The notes beneath the pieces are model-generated. The model was given only the letters and a program-made list of their open reading frames with translations. It was not told the DNA's origin and searched no databases. Positions 42,658-50,331 of a stretch of DNA of 64,000 nt are shown here, piece by piece. This DNA comes from Nitrospirota bacterium (lineage in GTDB: Bacteria; JACPQY01): the NCBI GenBank assembly GCA_016190245.1, contig JACPQY010000060.1, positions 62,001 to 126,000 on the forward strand, in the 5' to 3' direction. The translations under genes were made by a program, and so were the position numbers. Numbering within the stretch: position 1 is the first letter of the stretch; the number at the start of each line of letters is the position of its first letter.

Positions 42658-43965
42658 ATGAGCGAATCAAATCGTCCCGAAGCGGCCGGTGAGATCGGCG
42701 GCCTGGTTCCCACGCTGTTGGATTTTGCGGAGCCGCACCTCTCTGTCGAGAGGATGTTCCGCGACTTCTGCAAGCGGGAGATCGAGCCGCACACGAACGC
42801 CATGGAGGACGGCGAGATCCTGCCGTTCGATCTCATGCGAAAGCTCGCGAACGCTTTCGGACTGCCCGAGATGGTGAAGGCGGGGTTCGAGACACGCATG
42901 GCGGGGGATGGGGGGGGGCGCATGTCGGAGGCGAGCTTCGGCATGGGCGGCGACCCTTACATCAGCGCGGTGTTCGGGAAGGAGCTGTCGCGCGTCAACC
43001 CGGGATTCACGCTGACGCTGGGAGCGTCGATCGGCCTTTGCGGAGGCACGATCATGGCGAGGGGCACGCCTGAGCAGAAACGGAAGTACGGCCTCCCCGT
43101 TCTGACGATGGAGAAGATCGGGTGCTGGGGCATGACCGAGCCGGATTCGGGATCGGACGCCTACGCGCTCAAGACCATGGCCGTCCCGGAGGGCGATCAC
43201 TACATCCTTAATGGTTCGAAGACGTTCATCACCAACGCGCCCTATGCCGATGTCTTCGTGATCTATGCCAAGATCGACCGGGGCGGATCGTCCAAGCGCG
43301 ACAAGCGGCTCATCTATCCCTTCGTGATGGAGAAGGGCACCCCCGGGCTCTCCGTCAGCCAGCGGATGGAGAAGATGGGGATGCGCTCGTCGCCCACCGG
43401 ACAGGTCTTTCTGGACAACGTGCGCATGCCCAAGGATCAGCTCCTGGGCGGCGAGGAGCGCAGTGCGCGCGAGCAATCGAAGGACGTGTTCTCGGGCGAG
43501 CGCGAGGGCACGCCGGCGATGTGTCTGGGCATCATCGAGCGGTGCCTCGAAGACAGCCTGAAGTACGCGATCCAGCGCAAGCAGTGGGACAAGCCCCTCA
43601 TCGAATTTCAGCTCATGCAGGAAAAGATCGCGAAGATGTACGTGCACTACGAGAACGTAAAGAACCTCGTCTTCAAGCAGATCTGGCTGAAGGTAAACAA
43701 GAAGCGCGCGTGGAAAGAGGCGTGCGCGGCCAAGTACTACGCCAGCGCCGCGGCGGTCGAGGTGGCGATGGAGGCCGTCCAACTCATGGGAGGGAACGGC
43801 TACATCCGCGAGTATCACGTGGAGCGGCTCGCCCGCGATGCGAAACTGCTCCAGATCGGCGGGGGCACGAGCGAGATCCAGCTCCTGAATATCGCGAAAG
43901 ACCTCGCCCGCGAGCAGGGGTACGAGATCATGATCGACGGTTCGCGCCCTCACCAGGAATCCTGA
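42658..43965 (+). CDS. Acyl-CoA dehydrogenase
   Basis: FAD-dependent alpha,beta-oxidation of acyl-CoA. 435 residues, somewhat long, with a glycine-rich loop near 85. FAD/substrate motifs CWGMTEPDSGSDAY and YILNGSKTFITNAPYADV; C-terminal helical domain with RKQWDKPLIEFQLMQEKIAKMY and MGGNGYIREYHVERLARDAKLLQIGGGTSEIQ. The position of the MCAD catalytic Glu (EGTSEIQ in that family) is Gly here. A glutamate in GEREGTPAM lies where isovaleryl- and long-chain enzymes keep their base, so that subclass is suggested. Own promoter with a dyad; start ATG is close behind GGAAGGGGG. Confidence 0.92.
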   Translation: MSESNRPEAAGEIGGLVPTLLDFAEPHLSVERMFRDFCKREIEPHTNAMEDGEILPFDLMRKLANAFGLPEMVKAGFETRMAGDGGGRMSEASFGMGGDPYISAVFGKELSRVNPGFTLTLGASIGLCGGTIMARGTPEQKRKYGLPVLTMEKIGCWGMTEPDSGSDAYALKTMAVPEGDHYILNGSKTFITNAPYADVFVIYAKIDRGGSSKRDKRLIYPFVMEKGTPGLSVSQRMEKMGMRSSPTGQVFLDNVRMPKDQLLGGEERSAREQSKDVFSGEREGTPAMCLGIIERCLEDSLKYAIQRKQWDKPLIEFQLMQEKIAKMYVHYENVKNLVFKQIWLKVNKKRAWKEACAAKYYASAAAVEVAMEAVQLMGGNGYIREYHVERLARDAKLLQIGGGTSEIQLLNIAKDLAREQGYEIMIDGSRPHQES

Positions 43966-44076
43966 TCCGACCCGGGCATAGCCCGTTACCTACGCGGCTC
44001 GCGGCCGGCGGCCCCCCTGCGCGCCGTTATTGATCTTTGGGCCATCCTCATGCACGCTAGGGGTGAGGACACGCTC

Positions 44077-44769
44077 ATGGGTCTTGATTCGACGGACTTG
44101 AAGAATGTGATCCTGAATCACCTGGCCACGCCGCGCAAGTCCCGTGTGGTGCCGATCGCTCAGCCGGGTTGGGATCCTGCGCATACACAGGATGTCGGGC
44201 GTGAAGTCTCCGCGGCCGTCGGCAGCCCATATACCCCCGATCTCGTGGTGATGGATGAGCAGACGGGTGCATACCACCTCTTCCAGTCCGTGCACGGCCA
44301 GCGCGACGCGTCGGCCCTGGCGGCCGCCTTGGCCCAGGCCGTCGGGAAAGGGTTCCGAGGGGCGCGACTCTACGCCTATCTCACGCTCGCCGCGCAGCCC
44401 GACCGGCCCTTGACCCCCGAGGAGACCTCGGTGGTCTGGCAACTGGCGACCTTGCCTGGGATCCGCTGGCTTCTCCTGGCCTGGCCCGACCGGGTTCGGG
44501 CCTTCCGCCCCTCGCAGGCTGTGCACCTGCTTGGGCTGACGCGGGGGAGGAGGGAAGCAACCGAGACCGCGGGAGCCGAAACGACGACGGCACCCGAACC
44601 CATGTGGCCGCCGGACACCCCCGAGCCGGCGGAATCGTCCGAGGGGGATCGGGAGGAGGAAGTGGACGGTGAGGTTCAGAGACCAAAGACGCTCGGCGAT
44701 CTCCTGCGCCGGCCGGTCTTCTGGCTGCTGATCCTGGCGTTTCTACTTCAGCTCTTGCGGTTGTTGTAG
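44077..44769 (+). CDS. Tail-anchored protein of unknown function
   Basis: 230 residues. Residues 1-150 form a globular alpha/beta domain with no family I recognise (SPYTPDLVVMDEQTGAYHLFQ, LPGIRWLLLAWPDRVRAFRP; the latter recalls restriction-enzyme-like or NERD-like folds but no catalytic set is evident). Then an acidic, proline-rich linker (about 165-205) and a single C-terminal helix PVFWLLILAFLLQLLRLL ending at the last residue. That makes it a tail-anchored membrane protein facing the cytosol. The ATG at 44077 has GAGG 8 nt upstream; the track start at 44050 has no ribosome site. Confidence 0.55.
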   Translation: MGLDSTDLKNVILNHLATPRKSRVVPIAQPGWDPAHTQDVGREVSAAVGSPYTPDLVVMDEQTGAYHLFQSVHGQRDASALAAALAQAVGKGFRGARLYAYLTLAAQPDRPLTPEETSVVWQLATLPGIRWLLLAWPDRVRAFRPSQAVHLLGLTRGRREATETAGAETTTAPEPMWPPDTPEPAESSEGDREEEVDGEVQRPKTLGDLLRRPVFWLLILAFLLQLLRLL

Positions 44770-44782
44770 CGGCTTTCGGCGG

Positions 44783-45754
44783 TCAGGAACCCGCGAGCAC
44801 GGTATCGAGGTCCTTGAGGATCTCTTCGATGAGGACCCGATTCAACCGCACCTGTTCGAGCGTGATCTCCGTGTGGGCAAAGTATTCCTTTTCAATCCCG
44901 GTCGTTCCTTCGCGAAGCTCCATGTAGCCGACCTCGTCCTGCCCCGCGTAGCAATGTAACTCCAGCACGGGCTTCACATCCTTGAAGACGGGCAGATACC
45001 CCATCGCCCGAAGCCGGAGTATCTTGTCCATCCAGTTCTTGTAGAGGTCCTTTGGCTCGGCAGGCTTGTCCACGTCCGCCCATGAGGCCTTCTTGGGGTC
45101 CGACGCGTAAGATTGGATCAGGATTTTCTTTCGGTCGCCGGCCGAGATCTCCACGCGCGTGAGGCTTTCGGTCTTGAACGAATGCAGAGTCCGTTCCATC
45201 AGTCGGGCCGAGCCGCCCTTGAGATCGTCGAACGGCCGGCCCTGCATGAGGTAAACCTGCCGGCTGCCCGGGTCCTGGATGTACTGAAGGGTTTTGCCGT
45301 AGGGACGGCCTCCGATCCGATACGCGTACTCGCGACCGCCGGCGGAGATCGTGATCCGGTCCGACGTGTCACTGAGTTCGAATTCCGAAAGCTTCTCATC
45401 AGGGATCGTTCCCACGGCCTGTGCGGCCTCGAACGGAGCCAGACCTTCGACGATCTCGCGGACCGCCTCGTTGCCCTTGTAGGATTCGGTCTCGTTCCCT
45501 GTCCCCTCGGTCGAGGTCTTCGGCGTGCGCGTCACCCAATAGACCTCGCCGCCGGAGTCCGGGTGGCGCCGGGGGACCACTTCGATGCTCGCGTCTTGAA
45601 GATCCAGTTTCACGGACGTCAACTCCGAAGGACGGATATCCACGAGGGTTATCCCTCTGGTTCTTTCAGTGCGGTCCCGCGTCCATGTCCAATACGCGAG
45701 ACCGAGGACCACCGCGAGGAGGACGAGGAGGACGAGCGGGGTGCGGTCCTTCAT
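44783..45754 (-). CDS. DUF4340-domain protein, last gene of the Gld-like ABC operon
   Basis: 323 residues with an N-terminal membrane anchor (VLLVLLAVVLGLAYW) and a periplasmic domain of repeating DUF4340-like modules (LTSVKLDLQDASIEVV, EFELSDTSDRITISAGGREYAYRIGG). DUF4340 proteins usually follow GldG-like ABC genes, as here. ATG start overlaps the previous stop (ATGA). No enzymatic residues are known for the family; a role with the transporter is inferred. Confidence 0.75.
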   Translation of the reverse strand: MKDRTPLVLLVLLAVVLGLAYWTWTRDRTERTRGITLVDIRPSELTSVKLDLQDASIEVVPRRHPDSGGEVYWVTRTPKTSTEGTGNETESYKGNEAVREIVEGLAPFEAAQAVGTIPDEKLSEFELSDTSDRITISAGGREYAYRIGGRPYGKTLQYIQDPGSRQVYLMQGRPFDDLKGGSARLMERTLHSFKTESLTRVEISAGDRKKILIQSYASDPKKASWADVDKPAEPKDLYKNWMDKILRLRAMGYLPVFKDVKPVLELHCYAGQDEVGYMELREGTTGIEKEYFAHTEITLEQVRLNRVLIEEILKDLDTVLAGS

Positions 45755-47598
45755 GCCCGCCGCCCCTTCCGAAGACGCCGCAGGTGGATGTATCCGACCG
45801 CGAGCAGGAGCAGAGGCACGCCCGCGATCGTCGAATAGAACCAGGCCACGTCTTCGCTCTTGGTGTGGGAGATTCGCACGTCCTCGGGCGGAGTGGGTAC
45901 GCCGGCCAGTTCCTCTTCTCCGAGGAGCCACTTGACCGCGTCCGCCAACCAATAGAGATTCCCGAGGTTCCCAAGGGCCTCGTCGGAGACCGCGAACGAA
46001 TCCGCGAGGAGGAGGATTCGACCTTCAGGCGTCTTTGCTTCGGAAGTGGGTTTCACGGTCACCGCCGCCCCCACGTCGTACACCTTCCGGGACTCGGACT
46101 TAGAGTCGAATTCAAAGTTTCCGTTCTCGTCCGCCCAGGTCTCCGGCATCGAGCGGACGGTGACTTGGACATCGGGCTTCTTCTCGCCGCCGCCTTCAAT
46201 CTTTTCAATCCAGCCGAGCCCCTCGAACACCACCGCCATCTGCGTGGAGTGCCGGCTCAGGGTGCTCACGGAGGCGTGGGAAGAGAAGCGGTTGCTAAAG
46301 AGGACGCCGCGGTCGCGGGTGCCGGCGTATCGGCGCACATAGTACTGATCGTTGGCAAGGTTGACCGGATGGAGGCGGACACCGTAGGGGGTGAGCAGTT
46401 CTTCGTGGTTCACGCCCGGTTCGGGATCGAGGAGCAGCACGAGGCGACCGCCCCTGGTCACGTATCGGTGTAGGGCTGACACTTCTTCCTTGATGAATGC
46501 CTGGCGCGGACCGACGGCGATCACGGCCGCGGCATCCTGGGGAACGTCCGCCCCGAGGCCCTCTGCCATGCCGAGCCTTTTGACGGTGGCGTTCCGTCCG
46601 GCGAGGAATTCCCGCAGAGCGCGGACGGGGGCAGGCGCCCCTTCCCCGGTGGCGTACGTGTCGGCCTCGCCGTGCCCCGCGGTGAGGTAGATCGTCTGCG
46701 CCTCGCGCGACACCTTGATGAGCGCCTTCAGGAAGTCGGCATCGAGCGATTTCAGCTTTCGCTTGGCCTCCTCAATTTCGAGTCCGATGAAGAGCTTTTC
46801 GTTTCGGGAGCCGCCCTTCACGACGACGTAGCCGTTCGCGGTCACGCCGAGGTCGCGGGAGAGTTTGGGCTCGGCCACGTGGTCGAAGCTCGTGAGGCGA
46901 AAACGGCCCGACGCATCGCGCAACGGCTCGAAGTAGCTCAGGAGGTCTTCCTTCACCTCATTGACGTTCGGGTAGAAAAGCGACACCTCAACGTCCTGCG
47001 AGAGGGCACCGACGCGGCGCATCGTTTCCTCGCTGGGGTTTGTTGATCTGAGGAAACTCAAGTCGCGCTTTACGTTCCACTCCGAGGTCAGGTAGTTCAG
47101 AACGAAAAGCAGGCAGGCCGCAAGTGCCACGGTGAGGCCGCTGCGGGCCGAGAAGGCGATGCGCCGCGCGTCGAGCTGCGCGCCGCGGGCCATGGAGCGG
47201 AAAGACGTTTCCATGAAGAGAAGGGGAACGAGGGCGCAGGTCAATACGATCGGCCACCCGACCTGGGCCATCGTGCGCGCGCGTCCCGCCCAGTCGCCCC
47301 AGCCGTACCGCAGGCGCAGGAAGCCGAAGAGAGGGTCCGCTTGGAGGGTGTAGGCCACGATGGCGACCAAGCCGGCTAGATACGCCGCGCGGATCCGCCG
47401 CTCGTAGGCTCGCAGGCCCGCGGGATCGTGTCGCCCGATCAAGGCGCGGAGGAAAGGCGTGAGGACGAGAATGCCTAGGCCCGAGGCGTCCAGGATCCAG
47501 CGGGAGGCATGGAAGCGTGGGACGAATCGCTCGCCGGCGAAAATGAGAACCATCCCGGCCGCATAGGCCACGGTCCACAGGACGCGGGCCCCACTCAT
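45751..47598 (-). CDS. GldG-like ABC-associated substrate-binding/auxiliary protein
   Basis: 615 residues. N-terminal part has four to five membrane helices (first 180 residues, ending ACLLFVLNYLTSEWN). A large periplasmic region resembles GldG/DUF4350: DLSFLRSTNPSEETMRRVGALSQDVEVSLFYPNVNE, IYLTAGHGEADTY, LHRYVTRGGRLVLLLDPEPG. A C-terminal helix (YSTIAGVPLLLLAVGYIHL) anchors it again. Family members pair with GldA/GldF-type ABC components; in Bacteroidota these relate to gliding, elsewhere the cargo is unknown. ATG chosen at 47598 because it overlaps the permease stop by 4 nt. Confidence 0.8.
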   Translation of the reverse strand: MSGARVLWTVAYAAGMVLIFAGERFVPRFHASRWILDASGLGILVLTPFLRALIGRHDPAGLRAYERRIRAAYLAGLVAIVAYTLQADPLFGFLRLRYGWGDWAGRARTMAQVGWPIVLTCALVPLLFMETSFRSMARGAQLDARRIAFSARSGLTVALAACLLFVLNYLTSEWNVKRDLSFLRSTNPSEETMRRVGALSQDVEVSLFYPNVNEVKEDLLSYFEPLRDASGRFRLTSFDHVAEPKLSRDLGVTANGYVVVKGGSRNEKLFIGLEIEEAKRKLKSLDADFLKALIKVSREAQTIYLTAGHGEADTYATGEGAPAPVRALREFLAGRNATVKRLGMAEGLGADVPQDAAAVIAVGPRQAFIKEEVSALHRYVTRGGRLVLLLDPEPGVNHEELLTPYGVRLHPVNLANDQYYVRRYAGTRDRGVLFSNRFSSHASVSTLSRHSTQMAVVFEGLGWIEKIEGGGEKKPDVQVTVRSMPETWADENGNFEFDSKSESRKVYDVGAAVTVKPTSEAKTPEGRILLLADSFAVSDEALGNLGNLYWLADAVKWLLGEEELAGVPTPPEDVRISHTKSEDVAWFYSTIAGVPLLLLAVGYIHLRRLRKGRRA

Positions 47599-48323
47599 GC
47601 CTTCCACCTCCGGGCGCCCACGACCTTGGTCGTCAGTGAAAGGAAGAAGCAGATCACCGAGAGGTAGTAGGCGATGTCGCGCGTGTTGACCACGCCCTTC
47701 TGGAAGGGCTCAAAGTGCTTGTTGTGAAGGGCGAGGTACGAGAACACGTCGTTGAACGGGCTATCCGTGACCTTGCCGAGGAGCCAGAGGAGGAGGAAGC
47801 TCACGACAAGCGCCCCGCCGACGGCGGCGGACACGAGCTGACTGCGCGTGAGCGAGGAGGCGAACAACCCCATCGAAAGCGTGGCGGCCCCGAGGAGGAG
47901 GAGTCCGAGGTAGCCGGCGGCGAGGTGGCCGGGCGAGACGCTGCCGCGCACGAGGATCAGGAGCGGCATATAGACCGTGGCTAGCGTGAGCGCCGCAAGG
48001 AAAAGGAACGCGCCGCAGAACTTGCCGAGCACGATGTGGACGTCGCGGACCGGAGCCGTGTACAGGACTACGATCGTCCCGGTCTGACGTTCCTCCGCGA
48101 GGAGTCGCATGGAGAGAAAGAGGCTCGCGACCATGGTCGTGCCGCTGGAGAAATAGAAGAAGAGACGCAGGACGTCCGAGGAGAGCTTGTCCGCCCCGCC
48201 GAGGGCGTACACGTTGAACAGGAGTCCATCCACGAACAAGATGAGAGCGCCGATGGTGTACCCAAGCCAGGAGCCCATGTACGCACCAAGTTCCCTGCGG
48301 GCGATCAGCCAGACGGCGTTCAT
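47595..48323 (-). CDS. ABC-2 type permease (GldF-like)
   Basis: 242 residues with six membrane helices. N-terminal WLIARRELGAYMGSWLGYTIGALILFVDG and the conserved RLLAEERQTGTIVVLYTAPVRDVHIVLGKF loop mark the ABC-2/NosY/GldF group. Start and stop overlap both neighbours by 4 nt (ATGA), so the subunits are made in step with the ATPase and the GldG-like protein. Substrate unknown. Confidence 0.88.
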   Translation of the reverse strand: MNAVWLIARRELGAYMGSWLGYTIGALILFVDGLLFNVYALGGADKLSSDVLRLFFYFSSGTTMVASLFLSMRLLAEERQTGTIVVLYTAPVRDVHIVLGKFCGAFLFLAALTLATVYMPLLILVRGSVSPGHLAAGYLGLLLLGAATLSMGLFASSLTRSQLVSAAVGGALVVSFLLLWLLGKVTDSPFNDVFSYLALHNKHFEPFQKGVVNTRDIAYYLSVICFFLSLTTKVVGARRWKA

Positions 48324-49261
48324 GATGCGGTCTGGGGGGGGGGCTGGGTCAGACGGAGGAAGACCGATTCCAGTTCTTTCTCCACGCGGCGCATCTCCAG
48401 AACGCCGAGGCCGCGTTCGACCAGGCCGTGGTTGAGCGTTTCGCGGATGTCATCCTTGGACTCAATCCGCACTAGCGTGCTCGAGGGGCGTTCACCTCTC
48501 ACCTCATAGTGTTCGATGGCCGGTAGGGAACGCAGATAGGCCACGAGTTCTTGGCGGGAGCCGCGAACCTCCACCTCCAACACGAAACGGCCGGCGAGGG
48601 CCTTTGAAAGCTCCTCCTCGCTCCCCTGGGCGACGATTCGGCCGGCCTGGATCACGAGGAGGCGGTCGCACGTGCGGCTGATCTCAGAGAGGTTGTGGCT
48701 TGAGACGAGGACCGTGTGGCTTCCCTTGAGCCCCTGAACCAACGAGCGCATCTCCACGATCTGGACAGGGTCCAGGCCGGACGTGGGCTCATCGAGGATG
48801 AGCAGCGACGGTTCGTGGATGACGGCCTGTGCGATGCCGAGGCGCCGGCGGTAGCCGAATGAGAGTTGCGCCACCGGTTCGCGGTGGACGTCGCGCAGAC
48901 TTATCCGATCCTCCACCGCCTCCATCCGAAGGCGGGACTGCCGTTTCGATAGACCGCGCAGGCGGCCGACGTACAGGAGGTAGGTGCCCACCTCCATGTC
49001 GCCGTAGAGGGGCGGGTCTTCGGGGAGGAAGCCCACCTTCCGGCGGACCTGGATCGGGTTCTCAACGGTGTCCCAGCCATCCACCCGCACGATGCCGGAC
49101 GTTGGGATGAGGTAAGCGCACAGGACCTTGAGCGCGGTGCTCTTGCCCGCGCCGTTGAGGCCGAGGAAGCCGACGCACTCGCCCTTCCTGATCTCGAACG
49201 ACAGATCGTCCAGGGCGCGAAGGGCGCCGTAGTCTTTCGTCAGATGCTCAACAACCACCAT
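48320..49261 (-). CDS. ABC transporter ATP-binding protein (GldA-like)
   Basis: 313 residues from MVVVEHLTKDYG; the track ORF adds 55 codons that are repeat DNA. Walker A GLNGAGKST, Q-loop VGFLPEDPPLYGDM, signature QLSFGYRRRLGIAQ (LSFGY in place of LSGGQ), Walker B LLILDEPTSGLDP, H-loop VSSHNLSEI. The C-terminal 80 residues form an extra domain as in GldA/NatA. First gene of a four-gene operon read toward 44783; no clear promoter was found within the repeat upstream. Confidence 0.92.
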   Translation of the reverse strand: MVVVEHLTKDYGALRALDDLSFEIRKGECVGFLGLNGAGKSTALKVLCAYLIPTSGIVRVDGWDTVENPIQVRRKVGFLPEDPPLYGDMEVGTYLLYVGRLRGLSKRQSRLRMEAVEDRISLRDVHREPVAQLSFGYRRRLGIAQAVIHEPSLLILDEPTSGLDPVQIVEMRSLVQGLKGSHTVLVSSHNLSEISRTCDRLLVIQAGRIVAQGSEEELSKALAGRFVLEVEVRGSRQELVAYLRSLPAIEHYEVRGERPSSTLVRIESKDDIRETLNHGLVERGLGVLEMRRVEKELESVFLRLTQPPPQTAS

Positions 49262-49373
49262 GGGTGACGATTCCGGTTCCGATGGCCGCCGATGATAGCG
49301 CGATCGCGCGGGCTCGTCCACAAGAGGGGGGCCGGAGGAGAGATTCCCTAACTTGCCTGGGCCGGTGCCCGCC

Positions 49374-49486
49374 GAGATTGCTTCTCCGCCGGCTGGCGGA
49401 TCGCAATGACGCCCTCTTCGGGTCATCGCGAGTCCGCCGTAGGCGGAAAGGGGCAGCCTGTCCGCCCGCTGGCGGATGGCGATCTC
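49374..49486. repeat. Dispersed palindromic repeat family R1, copy d, with three TCCGCC/GGCGGA hairpins
   Basis: 113 bp from GAGATTGCTTC to GCGATCTC, laid out as copy b at 21506. Hairpins at 49385, 49433 and 49461. The gap 49262-49637 also holds the tRNA-Pro fragment at 49566; otherwise no gene. Confidence 0.8.
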
Positions 49487-49565
49487 ACGTTGGAGAATCT
49501 CTGAGGCCGGAAGGCGGATTTGAAAAAGTCGGGCGGTGGGTATAGCGTCTTCAGCTTACTCCCCA

Positions 49566-49610
49566 CGGGGCGTAGCCCCGCCGGAGGCGGGGCACCTGAA
49601 TGGTGCTTGG
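49566..49610 (+). pseudogene. Fragment of a remodelled tRNA-Pro (copy A)
   Basis: CGGGGCG-TA matches the 5' acceptor strand of the real tRNA-Pro exactly. The D-arm is replaced by the hairpin GCCCCGCC-GGA-GGCGGGGC (49575-49593), then ACCTGAATGG begins the anticodon arm and homology is lost. It lies 27 bp upstream of the intact tRNA. Confidence 0.75.
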
Positions 49611-49637
49611 AAGTGAGACAATCGGAACGCGGAAGTT

Positions 49638-49711
49638 CGGGGCGTAGCGCAGCCTGGTAGCGCACCTGAATGGGGTTCAGGTGGTCCGCGGTTCAAATCC
49701 GCGCGCCCCGA
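49638..49711 (+). tRNA. tRNA-Pro (GGG anticodon)
   Basis: 74 nt. Acceptor CGGGGCG/CGCCCCG, D-arm GCGC-AGCCTGGTA-GCGC, anticodon arm CCTGA-ATGGGGT-TCAGG with GGG at 34-36 and G37, variable TGGTC, T-arm CGCGG-TTCAAAT-CCGCG, discriminator A. All stems pair perfectly. The CCA end is not encoded (next bases CGAG). It reads codon CCC. The track ORFs across it are artefacts. Confidence 0.96.
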
Positions 49712-49731
49712 CGAGAGAAGGGCGAAGGGCA

Positions 49732-49980
49732 TTGCCGTATTTCGTGTACGTGCTGAGAAGCCTGAAGGACGGCCGGTTCTACATCGGCTCGACGAGAGAC
49801 GTACAGGCCCGACTGGCCTTTCGCAATGCCGGGTTGCAGCGGTCCACCTGGCATCGCACCCCCTTCGAACTCGCCTACATGGAGGAGCATCCTGTCCGAA
49901 CCGAGGCCCTTCGACGGGAAAGGCAGTTGAAGAGGATGAAAGGGGGAGAGGGTCTGCGCAGGATTCTTGAAAGGGTGTGA
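49732..49980 (+). CDS. GIY-YIG endonuclease-domain protein (UPF0213 type)
   Basis: 82 residues, a complete minimal GIY-YIG module: FVYVLRSLKDGRFYIGSTRD (the VYV and YIG strands), conserved Arg in QARLAFRN, and the Glu helix TEALRRERQLKRMKG. Such small nucleases are common but their cellular role is mostly unknown. The TTG start has GAAGGG before it; the track start at 49681 lies inside the tRNA and is not real. The gene starts 20 bp after the tRNA-Pro and stops 3 bp before a remodelled tRNA-Pro copy, so it sits exactly between two tRNA-related sequences, like cargo. Confidence 0.85.
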   Translation: MPYFVYVLRSLKDGRFYIGSTRDVQARLAFRNAGLQRSTWHRTPFELAYMEEHPVRTEALRRERQLKRMKGGEGLRRILERV

Positions 49981-49983
49981 GGC

Positions 49984-50059
49984 GGAGGCGTAGCCCCGCC
50001 GCCGGCGGGGCACCTGAATGGGGTTCAGGTGGTCTCCCGCCGGAGGCGGGACGCCCCGA
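49984..50059 (+). pseudogene. tRNA-Pro-shaped element with D- and T-arms replaced by GC hairpins (copy B)
   Basis: 76 nt. Acceptor strands GGAGGCG and CGCCCCG plus discriminator A are kept; a 25-nt stretch spanning the anticodon arm and variable loop (50010-50034) is identical to 49662-49686. The D-arm is replaced by GCCCCGCC-GCC-GGCGGGGC (19 nt) and the T-arm by TCCCGCC-GGA-GGCGGGA (17 nt). Without TTC in the T-loop it cannot be a normal tRNA. Confidence 0.8.
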
Positions 50060-50064
50060 CCAAG

Positions 50065-50331
50065 TTAGACATTGAGAGTTTTCGCAAAGATCCGTTCGAT
50101 GTTCTGCCTCAACTCCGGAGGCACGTGAATCCCCATCTCGGCGGAACGGGTCATACGGACGCCTTTCAGCGTTGACCGAAGTTCGGCCAGCCACCTCCGG
50201 CAGCCGGCACAGACACCGAGGTGAATCCGGATTCGAATCCTCTTGAAGAGGGGGGTCCGCCCCTCGATGTAGTCGCTGATATTCTGGGCGGTCTCACGAC
50301 ACGTGCCCATCACGGAGGTCGGCATCATCAT
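50065..50331 (-). CDS. Small zinc-finger (zf-HC2) anti-sigma-factor-like protein
   Basis: 88 residues. The zf-HC2 pattern is clear: TCRETAQNISDYIEG, then IHLGVCAGCRRWLAEL, giving Cys...His-x3-Cys-x2-Cys. Such proteins bind ECF sigma factors and release them on redox or metal stress. Start MMMPTS has AGAGGAAG before it; the track ORF's longer N-terminus has no coding character. No sigma factor gene is adjacent, so it is an orphan within this window. It is divergent from the PiT gene and could answer metal or arsenic stress, which is only a guess from context. Confidence 0.7.
   Translation of the reverse strand: MMMPTSVMGTCRETAQNISDYIEGRTPLFKRIRIRIHLGVCAGCRRWLAELRSTLKGVRMTRSAEMGIHVPPELRQNIERIFAKTLNV

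Noticed and set aside
42667-43953. 428-residue minus-strand ORF
   Set aside because: Exact antisense of the acyl-CoA dehydrogenase; composition of a GC-rich shadow frame.
49984-50059. Second functional tRNA-Pro
   Set aside because: The T-arm lacks the TTC loop and the D-arm lacks GG; both are perfect GC hairpins.
49556-50194. 212-residue minus-strand ORF with ADLNRGPPEPHSGA
   Set aside because: That peptide is the complement of tRNA-Pro; a well-known false ORF type.
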